Below, piece after piece: positions 12,105 to 22,660 of a stretch of DNA of 64,000 nucleotides. Where the stretch lies: assembly GCA_030549495.1 (NCBI GenBank), contig JAUIRK010001018.1:193501-257500 (forward strand), written 5' to 3'. The notes beneath the pieces were generated by a model. The model did not search any database. It was given only the letters and a program-made list of their open reading frames with translations, and was not told the DNA's origin. Origin of the DNA: Nectonema munidae (lineage: Eukaryota > Nematomorpha > Nectonematoida > Nectonematidae). How positions within the stretch are numbered: position 1 is the first letter of the stretch; each line of letters opens with the position of its first letter. Made by a program: the position numbers and the translations under genes.

Positions 12105-14466
12105 TCACTCCAATTTCTGAGCTTAAGTGATGACAGAAACGAAACACTTGAAATGGGAAAGAAACAAAAGAGGTTTTGAGCCTATTCAACTCTTTTATTA
12201 AACATTGAGCGCCGCGCAAGTGCAAGAAGGGTTTGCCGTTAGAAGCTTTATTCAAAGAGAGTAAAAGGAATAACCCATTTTTGAAATCGTAAAATGAATA
12301 ATGAGAAAGAAATTCTTATTCCTCACTTCATTATTAATTTATGAAATTTGTCGTAATGTCGCTCGCTTCGTTCTATCAGCAGCAGCAACAACCATATTGG
12401 AAGAGATTGCATTCGTCTTTCTTTACAGTGGTTAACTCTACGCTACAAACACGTTTTCTTCTTCTATCTTTATAAATCTCATAGTCGCATGCAATCAATC
12501 ATTCATTCCTCTTTCGCATAAGCCGTGTTTTCTTGAACTGTCACGCATGCATTGGAGGAGGGTATAGTAATGTGAGGCCAGAAAATTTTTTAGGAAATGC
12601 AAAAAAATTATATTATTGATAAGGTGCGAAAATTACTTGGGAAAACATATAACATCACGTAATATATCTCGAATTGGGTAGAAGAACTCCAGGGTGCAAA
12701 ATATTAAAAAAAAAAAGGCCGAGAAATCTTCATGTATGTTCTTCGAACATATTTTCATTTTAAATAGATTCATCCTTTCGAAACATTTGTGAATTTATAG
12801 CATGCACAAATATTTTAAGGACAATCAATCGACCGTTCATCATCAATTCATGAATCTATCTGTTAAATCTCGAAAAAAAGTTGAATCACTACTCGCCTTG
12901 TGTAACAACGATCAATTCCCCTGTCGTTTTGTACGACTCCTCCTCATGTGTTCTTCAGAAGTAGATCTTTTTTTGCCACTTTTTTCAACAGAAATTTATT
13001 CATTCCCTACTGCAATAAACTGTTTTCGTAATTAAGCCTTGCTTTGTATCGATATTTTTGCCAAATCCTGTTTATCATGTCAGTGAAGAAGTTTACTATA
13101 AACGAAGCCAAGGTCGTGCAAAGACATGGATATGGATGCCATTAAACGTCACATTAAGCATTAACTTAAGGGTGCGTGTCAGTGATAATAATAAATAAAC
13201 TGTAAAAGTGGTTTCAGGAGGTGTTATTACATTGTGCAAACTAACCTTGAACTTTAACACTCAGAATTAACCTCATGTTTACGGTCCACTTTCTTTAGTA
13301 CAAAATATTTAGCCAATCAAACTAATTAGTTTTTGGTCATTTACTTAGAAAGTTTGTTTTAGATATTTTTTAGTATTTTGTGTGTTCCCTATTGTTTTAT
13401 AGCATTGAATAAACTAGAGAGTTTCAAGTTAGAAAAAGAAAGCCTTAACCTGTCAAGTTAACGTGAAAAATGATTTTTATAAAGGAAAGTATCGTAGTAA
13501 TTATTTTGTATTTCTAAAATTCATTCAAATAGAGCAGAAAATTGAATGTAATATTTTAATTGACTGCTGGCGATTTATCAGTAATGCTGAAAAAAATTTT
13601 GTGATGAAGTTTTTTAATAGTTTATTAAGACTGGAAAATTATATCATATTTTTGATTAAAAAAGGTGACTTTAAAATCTTTCCAGTTTTTGATATAAATT
13701 CAGTAAAAAGCAATGTCTTTATTCTAAGAATGAGAAATAAATACTTTTCAAAAGGACGCCATGTTTAAAATCGATAACTAATCAATGTACAAATTAGTCC
13801 AACTGAAACGGCACCAATTTCTAAACAATTAATTAACTTGTAAAGAACAAACCGAACTAAAAATTTTTCTAAAAGTAGGATTAAATTTATTTCAACTTAT
13901 CTTGGCCTACAGAGAAGACACTAAGAAAAAGGACTTTAAACCCTTAAAGCTGATAATATCAGAAAAAAACTTACATCCAGGCAATCAGAAGAACAAACAG
14001 ACCATAAAACTGTGAAATGAATGGAAATATATCATATATATGCACACTACAATTTCCATCTCTTTCATAAAATTCCTTTTTCATTAAACAAGAACGTATG
14101 CTTTGAATGAAGAGTTCATTTTTTACATTCGCAAAACAAGAAGCCTTTTCAAGGTTGGTGGCAAGGGAAAGAGGATAAAATCGTTTTGATTTGGAACCCT
14201 GTTTCTTAACTAAGCGGGATAAGGGATAAGTGATAATGTCAAAACTTTAAATACAAAGTTTTAGACCTGGTTGTTTGTGGCACAAAGCATTCAGGCTTAA
14301 GCCACAGAAAGGCTTATAATATCAACTAGATTATTATACATCTTGGAAGGCACAATATTCACTCGTGAGAAATGCTTCATTCACAACGTCCACAATATTT
14401 GATATTAAAAAAATGTTTGCAGCTCTAATAATATCAATTAAAAGTACAAAGTTGAAGGCAATAATA
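12105..14466. other. NTAN1 5' flank and intergenic DNA, no gene seen
   Basis: The NTAN1 promoter should lie just above 12104, but I see no TATA box at a convincing distance. Open frames of 77-101 codons at 12802-13035 and 13463-13768 have biased, AT-driven composition, no recognisable motif and no splice context. Nothing else is supported. Confidence 0.4.
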
Positions 14467-14535
14467 GGCACCCTCAAGAATCGAACGCACACCTTCTGGA
14501 TTGAAACCCTACGCTCCCACCACTAGACCATTGAC
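14467..14535 (-). repeat. tRNA-like sequence or tRNA pseudogene
   Basis: On the minus strand ATGGTCTAGTGGTGGGAGCG fits a box A and GCGTTCGATTCTTG approximates a box B at normal spacing. The acceptor arm does not pair and the T stem is poor, so a functional tRNA is unlikely. It is probably a tRNA-derived repeat head different from the main SINE family here. Confidence 0.45.
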
Positions 14536-15337
14536 TTATTGATAGAATTTAGTCATATTTATTATTCTACTAAATTTATCTTTTATCTATTAGATAAATA
14601 GTGTCCTATATGTTGGAAGCAGGGATGGAATTACGCAGGGGGGGGGCAGTGTTTTACTTCAAATTAAGCATTTAAACGAGATCATACTCAATAGAAGGTG
14701 GTCAAAGATACGGAGCAAATGGGCGTCAAAATTATTTCATTCCAACCCTCAAGTGATTTTCTTTATCAATAAGTGTACATTGTACAATGTTACATCTCTG
14801 TGAATTAATATTGTTGATTTTTGTTTATAACAAATCATAATCACGAATTTGAATGAAATAAAAGGAAAATTTTCCCATTTGTTGATAACCTTTATGCCAA
14901 CTTTGACAATATTCTTGAAGAGCTACACTTAGAAGTAAAGAAAATTTCTGAGTTTTTGGAACAGAATATGAAAACATTTTATAAATCTCTGGAGAAAGAA
15001 TATTCGAAATTCAAATTTTTTGATTCAAAAATAACGCACCTCTTATCTGGGTCTTTGTTTTTGAAGAATTTTCAGTTAAAACAGCTTTTTCTTTTCCTCA
15101 ATCTCAGAGTTAAACCTCACACCATTCTCAGTATCCTCATTTTTGTTTGTTTTTAATCTTTGTTCACCAGCTTACTTTAAAGTCCAAGTTTCTCCTCCAT
15201 ACACCAAAATTGATCTCAACACAAAATGAAGCTTTTCAATTTAACCAAAGAAATTTTTTCCTAAATTCCAATGCAGAAAATCTAACATATGAAATGATTT
15301 ATAAATATTAGCTTGATGAATGCTTTCTCTCTCTCTC

Positions 15338-15466
15338 ATTAAGTACCATAGAAATCAGACGATATCTAAAAAACGCAGACGATTTATATTCAAGTCATTG
15401 AAAAAAGCAGACGAAGATGAAATTACTTAAGTTCCCAAATGGGAGCATTGGGACTTAATGGGTTAA
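15338..15466 (+). mobile_element. TTAA-type MITE, copy 1 (left end lost)
   Basis: It shares CATTAAGTACCATAGAAATC, CGCAGACGATTTATATTC, GCAGACGAAGATGAAAT and GGGACTTAATGGGTTAA with the copy at 63632. The right end finishes in TTAA (15463-15466). The left TTAACC is replaced by a CT microsatellite. Ends beginning TTAACCC with a TTAA target point to mobilisation by a piggyBac transposase. Confidence 0.8.
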
Positions 15467-15775
15467 AGCTACAGAGGCAGAAACTGACAGGAAAGAGTCG
15501 TTTCAGTGTCTACTTTTCTTATAAGACGCAGTAATGTTGTTGGGGTAAATGTTCAAATGCAAAATTATAGGCCGCTTTTACGGATGCAAAAACAAAAATA
15601 AACTTCCAAGTGATATACAAAGTAGTTATAGAAATTTTTTTCTGAATTCTTAATAACAATAAAAATTTTTTTTTGAATAAACTTACCACTATTTTCAATA
15701 TAAGTTAGCACAAACAATTTTGGTCCTCTTTTTAAAATTGCTTTGTTTAGTAAGATTACTTAGAAAATTTATTAC

Positions 15776-15923
15776 TTAACTAGTTAGTTAGGTAAAGGTG
15801 CCGCAGGGTGTTTTCATCGAGAAAGCATAATTGCGCTGCTTGTATCGAACTATGAAGAAAGGAGACTTGATTGGCAAGACATTGAGTTATCGAAATCCAG
15901 TAACTCTCTTTGGTTACATCGCG
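15776..15923 (-). repeat. tRNA-derived SINE, copy 2
   Basis: This is a degenerate copy on the minus strand. It includes the tail word AACTAGTTAGTTAGGTAAAGG in plus orientation, GTTTTCATCGAGAAAGC, TGTATCGAACTATGAAGAAA and GAGTTATCGAAATCC, all shared with copy 3 in inverse orientation about 115 bases away. Confidence 0.6.
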
Positions 15924-16036
15924 TATACGGACAATTTTTACCACAAACTTTTATTTGTGAATAATTCAAGCCTAAAAAGCAATAGTTGCGCGTATAAATA
16001 AAAATACTAAGTATCTAATTATAAAACCTTTCACTT

Positions 16037-16198
16037 GGAGGCGTAAGTAGGTCGGGTTGGTTGGATGCTGGATTCGATGGTCTTGGGTTCGATACCGCAT
16101 CAAGCCTTTTTTCTTCATTGTTCGATACAAGCGACGCAATTGTGACTTTTCCATGAAAACACCCCACAGTACCGTTACCTTAGTTAGATTATAAGCTA
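16037..16198 (+). repeat. tRNA-derived SINE, copy 3
   Basis: The head is GGAGGCGTAAGTAGG, followed by GGTTGGTTGGATGCTGG and a box B TTGGGTTCGATACCGC. The body follows with GCATCAAGCC, TTCATTGTTCGATACAAGCG and CCATGAAAACACCCC, and the tail is TACCTTAGTTAG. It is the best-preserved full-length copy in the window, about 160 bases. Confidence 0.7.
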
Positions 16199-16499
16199 GG
16201 TCTTAACTCTGATGTTATATTCGAGTGAATCAAAACAAACTTTACTCTTTTCTAAAATGTACTTTCAATTATGTAAATATTGTATAAATTTTTAGGTATA
16301 CTTTTAATTATTCTTCGTAGGGAATATAAATAAGACTTCCATACTTTACATTAAAACAAATATGAGTGATGATTTTTTTTTATAAATTAATAAAACTTAA
16401 CCATATTCATAGTTATAGATGATAAGATCACTTATACTAAAATATTTCTTTATAATTTGATTCCTTTATACGACAAGAATAATCAGACGATATCAAATG

Positions 16500-17209
16500 T
16501 TGAGATGTATCGGATGTGAATTTTTTTACATCCGCTGATATTAGATTTGACATCCTAGCGGACGCGGATATCCAAAATAAATTTTTATGCAGATATAAAA
16601 TATTTTTAAAAAATTATGTTTTATATTTTACAGTATCTTACTATTTTAATCAGTTTTTTAATTCACCAATGTAAAAAAAATCGAAATCATCCTTCTAGCT
16701 TTGAACAGTGCTAGGACAGGTAAGGTAATACATGCAATTTTTGATAAAAATGGAAATTCTTCTTTTTTAGTTTTCCACCAATAAAAGCAATATATATCTA
16801 GGCAATTATATGAATCAATTCTTTTTGATAGTTCGTTATTTATTCATTATCTTCATTTTCTTTTTCACTATTAGAGTTTAGAATACAGTCCATAGCTTCA
16901 TTCAAAGAGGTATAAACTTCATTAGCACTTTTCTTTATTTTTTACAGCTTTTTACTCATCATATAAATTCAAAAGGAAAGTTTTTACTTTATTTGTTGTT
17001 TCAAAATTGGTGAACAATTTACTTTTGAATCTCGGATCGAGAAAAGTAGCTATACTGTAAAAATTAGAAAAGTAGCTATAATGTAAAGATTTTAAATTGC
17101 GAATGAGGATGTTAACATGAAAAAAATCCGCGGATGAGGATGTAAAGCGGATGTAAAAATTTTTGCGAATGATCCGCATATGCGGATGTGGATATCCGAT
17201 ACATCTCTA
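16500..17209 (-). mobile_element. hAT transposon remnant (710 bp) with transposase fragment
   Basis: The ends are inverted: TTGAGATGTATCGGAT at 16500 and ATCCGATACATCTCTA ending at 17209. Flanking octamers ATCAAATG (16492-16499) and ATCTAATG (17210-17217) match at 7 of 8 positions. The subterminal parts are rich in GCGGATG/CATCCGC words in both orientations, as hAT transposase binding sites often are. On the minus strand, 17179-16952 encodes IATFLDPRFKSKLF, the conserved hAT motif L.DPRFK, with a short coding remnant around it. It is too short to be autonomous. Confidence 0.85.
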
Positions 17210-17651
17210 ATCTAATGCAAAGCAGAAGATTTGTATTAAAGAGCATTGAAAAACGCAGACGATTTTATTTTTGTAAAGTCGACTCTGGCCGTTAACCGGT
17301 TAAAAACGCAGCCTTATGAGTTCATGCAAGACTTTTTGTTTCAGTTTACATTACAATAGGTGTCCTATTTTAATAATAATAATCATTGCTTCGCTCACAA
17401 ATATAAAAAAATTCACGTTAAGAAATTATAAATGGTGTGATTTGCTGAGAATAAAAATTTATTTGCAAATATTTTGTCTAATAAGTGAACCAATTTCTCA
17501 TTTCTCATTGAAAAAATGAAGAACTTTTTGAAAACACTTTTGTTGCTGGAATTTAGGCAAAGTGGTAAAAAAATAATAATTTATTCAAGTAATTAATAAA
17601 AAAATCCATTTTGTGATTTTCAAAAATGCCATCATCATCCATTATATCACA
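17210..17651. other. Sec5 3' flank
   Basis: Near 17225-17302 there is a diverged echo of the TTAA MITE (AACGCAGACGATTTTA, GTTAACCGGTTAA). A TTTATT at 17580-17585 is an AATAAA poly(A) signal on the minus strand, about 65 bases beyond the Sec5 stop. Nothing else is supported. Confidence 0.5.
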
Positions 17652-20525
17652 CTACTTTGAAGCAAAGGAAGCAATAAGCATTTTATTTTGGGCGATAAAT
17701 TGTGATTTGAGTTGAGTCAAGCTTTTTTGAGCGTCAAAGCTGAGCGTGGGTAGGCGAGATTGGAGATGAAGGAAGTTGGTTTGACACGCAGAATTCATGT
17801 GCGGCTGAAGAATCTCTTTCAGGCACATGAGATCCAAGTGGACTTGTAGGATCGCTTCCCGACATAGGATATCCTCTTTTAATTCAGAGACGAGTATTTT
17901 TTGCAAGGATGTGACGACTTTGGTGCATATGCTTTCACTGAAACTCGGGTAAAGAGAGGAGGATACTTCGTGGACACGAGACATCACGGCACACAACAAA
18001 CTACTTATGCTCATGACGTAGACACTGGGATTTTGTGGTGGGAGGCAGAGGCGGTAGTCGATCGAGGAGATGCCCTCACGAACATCGAGGCCCACGCGAT
18101 TCAAGATGGGGAAGATGTAGGCTTTCTCGAGGCTCTTGCTCAGAGCGGCGATTCTTTCGTTGATTTCTGCTTTGACTTCGCTGCTGTTCACGTTCATTTG
18201 GGTTAAGCGCATGTACAAGTCAGGGAGTGAGCAGTGAAGAGCGTACGAAATATTTGAGAGGGTGTGCAGTTTCAAGAAATCGTCACCCTTACCCAGATTC
18301 GTCGACAAGATTTCTCTAGAGCTGGTGAAAGGATCTAAATTTAGGCTTATAGAGTACGGAGTCACTATTTTGGGAGGCTGAGGTGATGAGTGTGCATCTC
18401 TAGCATTAGGACTCACTACATCATTGAAGGATTCTACGAAACGCAGCAACAAATCCTTCACAAGAGTGGACAAAAGGACTTTCACATCACTCTTGTTCTC
18501 GCGTCTGTTATTTGGAGTGGGAGGCAGGATGCCAACTTGTTCACTAACATCACACGTTTGAATGATGTCACAACAGGATTTCAGAACTAAATTAACGTCT
18601 TTGAAGAAGAATAAACAGAAGGATGTGAAACTATATCCTCTTTCTTCGCCAATCAAAGTCCATGTTTCATTTCGAATATGCTCTTTGATTCGCTGAGTGC
18701 TTGCGGCAAATAGGGAAGAAATGGCAAAACTTTGAATATCCGACATCAACTCCATCAACGATACTTTGATTGAAGTTGGAAAGGCGACAGAAGACAACAC
18801 ATGTGAAGAATCGGAGTGTATGCTTGAATTTTGCTTGATATCATTGCTAGATGATATTGATTCCGCCGTCAGTATACTCTTACAAGACTTTGCAATACTC
18901 TTTACGGTATTGAGAAGGGAAAGAGGGGATTGTAGTGAAAAATCATAGGAAATGTGCTTCCAATCTCCATACGTGCACAACTTCGCTTTCAAATGCGGAA
19001 TTGTGTGAGGAATCAGACAGGAACGAATCAAATTAATGAATAGGAGAATCGCGTCGTCCAAGATGTATTTAAAGTGGGAGACTTTGTTGCAATCGTCTTC
19101 TCTTTTGATGAAATCGCTAACCTCTTTCGTTAATTGCCCGCAAAAGTAGGCAAGGCCCATTTTCCAAATGTCGCTAAAACCAGAAGAAGTTAGTTGGCAC
19201 AAATTTTCAATGTATTCGTGGAGGAAGTGAAAGTTGTCATATTCATCGATCAACTCATTCCAGTCGGAAGAAGGTACGTGAGAACCATGGACACCATTTC
19301 CAGGATTGGTATGTGCGCTCCCATCCTCGCTCTGATGACGAGTGCTCAGGGCTGCAGTGAAGTGCCTCTCCTTGCAATCAATGAGCATAAGTGTGAGCCA
19401 GGAAGACAATTTGAGCAAACTCTGCCAAGCAAAATCCTCAAATTCTTCACCTTCTGGGAATAACGCATTCAAATGCTTCAAAATGGCGTGTTGCTCATCA
19501 ACACTCGAAGGATAAGTGAATAACTGCTTCTTCAAAATCGTTCTCATTTCGCTAACTTTGTCTTCGATGCAGTTTAGCGTTTTTTGAAAAAGAGTGATCT
19601 TGCTTCCACAGTACAAAGTTTTGACTCTTTTATACTCTGTGACTGCAAGCGAGAATTCACGAGTGTTCACGTATTTCTGCATCAAAAGGGGGAGATTGAA
19701 GAGGAATTTGTGGCGATTCAACACGGCCACTGCACAACGCATTTCATCTGCTTTCTCCTTGTTAAAGAGGACTTCATCGAACAAGAGTTTCGACTGCTTT
19801 TTAGCATGCTCAATATTACTGAGTAGGGCATTGAAAAGGTTTTTTCCTTCACTCACTTCGACCAACTTAGCATAGAAAGACTCCAGCGCCTCAAAGCATT
19901 CGATGAAGGTATTGAGGTTGGATTTGATGAAGGCGTATGGCCCGTCATTTTGATGGGTGATCATTTCTTCCAACTTTTCAGCTCCTAGAATCAAATCATG
20001 GAATGAGGAAGAGCAGTAATTTTCGAGTAAGAATTTGCGCGCATTGAAATTACTGAGGTTGATGTAACTGGAGCCCTCAGGAAATATTTCATTAAGTTCG
20101 TCTTGAGGAAATTTATTCTTCTCCGACAACTTCAGAGGATTTTCAATCGCTATGCTCAACGATTCGTAGTTAGCGTAGCCAATCGGAGGAAGACTCTTGG
20201 ACTCGTCCACCCATATAGCACTTTCTTCACACAAGCCCACCTTGACTAAGTACCCTTTAAATTTAACGGTGCAGGAACCGACGCCTCCGGAGAGAGTGGA
20301 GAGGATGACGTCACCTTTGCCTTTACAGGGACCAGATCTGGCGACAATTTTATTCGAAGAGTGCCATTCAATCGACACGGTACAATCGATGCCGCATATT
20401 CTGAGAGAGAAAATGTCTTTGGCGTATTTACCCAAGTTTTCTCCCCTGATCGTAATGAGTGTTCCAGGAGAACCCTCCCGTGGAGACAAGCCAGTCACAA
20501 GAGGAGCTTTAACAATTTTGGGCAT
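17652..20525 (-). CDS. EXOC2: Exocyst complex component 2 (Sec5), intronless
   Basis: Sec5 is a subunit of the exocyst, the octameric complex that tethers secretory vesicles to the plasma membrane. Its N-terminal IPT/TIG domain binds active Ral GTPase. The frame is 957 residues without interruption (human 924). Residues about 8-91 form the IPT/TIG domain (PLVTGLSPREGSPG, LITIRGENLGKY, NKIVARSGPCKGKGDV), followed by ESAIWVDES as in animal Sec5. The conserved KFLFNLPLLM lies near residue 272, and the rest is the helical rod of the family. The frame extends three codons upstream to a TTG, but the first ATG is at 20525 and I use it. No intron interrupts the gene, unlike its two neighbours. I see no poly-A tract or flanking duplication of a retrocopy, and the intact frame argues for function. 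Its G+C is clearly higher than that of the flanks. Confidence 0.96.
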   Translation of the reverse strand: MPKIVKAPLVTGLSPREGSPGTLITIRGENLGKYAKDIFSLRICGIDCTVSIEWHSSNKIVARSGPCKGKGDVILSTLSGGVGSCTVKFKGYLVKVGLCEESAIWVDESKSLPPIGYANYESLSIAIENPLKLSEKNKFPQDELNEIFPEGSSYINLSNFNARKFLLENYCSSSFHDLILGAEKLEEMITHQNDGPYAFIKSNLNTFIECFEALESFYAKLVEVSEGKNLFNALLSNIEHAKKQSKLLFDEVLFNKEKADEMRCAVAVLNRHKFLFNLPLLMQKYVNTREFSLAVTEYKRVKTLYCGSKITLFQKTLNCIEDKVSEMRTILKKQLFTYPSSVDEQHAILKHLNALFPEGEEFEDFAWQSLLKLSSWLTLMLIDCKERHFTAALSTRHQSEDGSAHTNPGNGVHGSHVPSSDWNELIDEYDNFHFLHEYIENLCQLTSSGFSDIWKMGLAYFCGQLTKEVSDFIKREDDCNKVSHFKYILDDAILLFINLIRSCLIPHTIPHLKAKLCTYGDWKHISYDFSLQSPLSLLNTVKSIAKSCKSILTAESISSSNDIKQNSSIHSDSSHVLSSVAFPTSIKVSLMELMSDIQSFAISSLFAASTQRIKEHIRNETWTLIGEERGYSFTSFCLFFFKDVNLVLKSCCDIIQTCDVSEQVGILPPTPNNRRENKSDVKVLLSTLVKDLLLRFVESFNDVVSPNARDAHSSPQPPKIVTPYSISLNLDPFTSSREILSTNLGKGDDFLKLHTLSNISYALHCSLPDLYMRLTQMNVNSSEVKAEINERIAALSKSLEKAYIFPILNRVGLDVREGISSIDYRLCLPPQNPSVYVMSISSLLCAVMSRVHEVSSSLYPSFSESICTKVVTSLQKILVSELKEDILCREAILQVHLDLMCLKEILQPHMNSACQTNFLHLQSRLPTLSFDAQKSLTQLKSQFIAQNKMLIASFASK

Positions 20526-22510
20526 TTGGTTCAATGGGGTGAGCGTACTTCTATTTTATGCAAGTAATGATCGTCAAAAAGTATCTATGCAGAACTCCAT
20601 CAAATCTAAGACACATGCAAAGAACTTCGAATATAAATCATTATTGTTATACAAAGGAATTTGATAAATGAAACATTTGGTATAAATTATAAACATAAAA
20701 TAGTCTATTTAAATAAGTATCTATAAAAATACTATATTTGTATCACTATAATGTACAGCGCTAATTTCCCATTTGGAGATTCACCCTTGAACTGGGTATA
20801 AAGCCCTGCTCCCTTCAAACCTACCACTCCACGGGCATTTCTTAGCCTTTCTACTTTTCTAAGACCAGATATTCAACAGTTCTGCCGTTTTATTCAACAC
20901 AAGGAGACTGCATGTCTCAAGAGATCAGTTGCAAAGTCTCCACTCAAAGTGTGATTGGGGTGGGGGTGAGTGTAGAATTGAATTCAATTGGGGCACAAAT
21001 GCTAAAACTGATCAAACTGAAGGGCAGAGTGTACAATGATTTATATTTTGACTGTACAAAAGAGAAGACAGTTTTAAAAGTAGATTAAAAATTTTAAATG
21101 ATGTTTCTACCACAAGCGCACATCCTCACAATTTTAGGGGGTGGAGCCAAACCTTTTTATAATAGTTTTAAAATTTATAACCTGAAGACATTTTTAATTT
21201 TTCCAAAAAGATTTGCAAGATATGGTGTGCTTATAATTTTCAAAATGTATTAGTTAAATGATATTTTCTTGAAGACACATGCTCAATGAATGCGTACTTG
21301 AAGAAACTTTGTGGAAAACGCAAGCAATGATGTCAAGATTGAAGCGAAGAACAACACAATGAACAATTATAAGTGAATAACTGAAGGAATTTTATCAAGT
21401 GATACAATCCTTAACATAGTGAAAAGAAATTAATAATTCGTCATGTTCGCTGTTGTTTTTACCCGATTTATTACCTTTCTACTTCTTCTATTTCGTCTCT
21501 AATCACTTAAACAATGCTTTTAGCTAGAACTCGCCTATAAATTCTTCACATGATCACGAAGGCAAATAATTTGAGGTTTTATAGTTTTTCACAAGCTCCT
21601 CTTTGAAGGTAGATTTGTAGGTAGGATGAGCTTGGTCGATTCATCCCATTCACCACAGTTGGATAAATCAGCACTTTCATTATGCCAGCAATAGGGCATC
21701 TGACATTTTGGAAAAAATATATGGTACTGTAAGGAAATTATCAACTACTTACAGTTTTGTCCAAAACAGACTAGCGATCAAGATCCAACATTGAATGAAT
21801 AGAACAAATTAAGCCTGTTTTTATTTGTTTGCGGCTTTTCCATTGGCACATGAAGAGACAGTGATTACCATTCATCGCATTTATCTCTCAGTATTGATAT
21901 GCCAGTTATTGAAACCAATATGTCACAAATGCCTTTTCAGATTTAGATGTTCTAGTATTGAAACAAAAAGCCTTATCGCTAGTATGCTATACTCTAACCA
22001 AGTGAAGGTACCATGACTCTAAAAATGATATATCTTGTAAATCTTTAGGGAGCCGAATTCTTTGTTGCATCCATGAAGAATGTGTTGTTCCAAGGCCAAA
22101 ATCTTTTGAAGAGCTTAGTGAAAGGCTTGCGTTATAAGACTCGATGGAAATAGTACTACAACAGGGTAAAGATGATTGTTGCTCTGTCATTGGCTGACCC
22201 TTTTTCTCCCTTCCGTAGGATAGTTTGAGACTTCTCCTTTTTCAAGAGCAAATTTCATTTTTTTAAAGATTAAGAATGACAGAATATCATCTTGTCGCAT
22301 TTTTCTTTTACTTGAAATGAAGATATCGAATTAATACACCCCTCATCACTTCTTTCTGAATTTATGAGCTCTACAATTCAATCAAATTTTGCTTGGTTTT
22401 GTGAAAGACGATTTGTAGCTCAGATTCGTAGGATGATATGTATTAATATTTTTTGCTTAATAGAAGTAGTACTCTAGATATGATTTCATTTGCTATGCTT
22501 TATTATCTTA
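20526..22510. other. Sec5 5' flank and intergenic DNA, weak exon-like signal
   Basis: A 58-codon frame at 20912-21088 (plus) starts MSQEISCKVSTQSVIG. It is unrecognised and has no splice context. At 21813-22007 and 22049-22153 (plus) two frames could be joined by a 41-base intron (gtaccat...ctttag), giving AEFFVASMKNVLFQGQNL and a stop at 22151. The composition looks coding but I know no homologue. The region at 22411-22440 shares AGATTCGTAGGATGATATG with the 56578 and 58783 repeats. Confidence 0.25.
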
Positions 22511-22660
22511 GCGGCGTGGAAAACAGTGCCAATATTATAGGCTTCGATACCACAAGGTCTCACGCTAGATCGATTACATTTAAGCTTCACTACTCATAGT
22601 TCGTTACAAGCGCTGCATCTGTACCTTCCCTATGAAAACAATTCAAAGGTACCTCTACAT
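22511..22660 (+). repeat. tRNA-derived SINE, copy 4
   Basis: It is a degenerate copy with CGGCGTGGAAAACAG as head remnant, AGGCTTCGATACCAC, CTACTCATAGTTCG, TACAAGCGCTGCATC and CCTATGAAAACAATTC, all in the same order as copy 3. The box B is eroded. Confidence 0.5.

Noticed and set aside
13463-13768. A 101-codon plus-strand frame
   Set aside because: AT-driven composition (Phe, Ile, Lys, Asn), non-ATG start and no motif.
14467-14535. A functional tRNA gene
   Set aside because: Box A is good, but the acceptor and T stems do not pair.
20526-20534. Upstream TTG as the Sec5 start
   Set aside because: A eukaryotic gene should use ATG. The ATG at 20525 gives the full IPT/TIG domain.
17901-20664. 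Several plus-strand frames across the Sec5 locus
   Set aside because: They lie antisense to an intact conserved gene, and their residues show no family.
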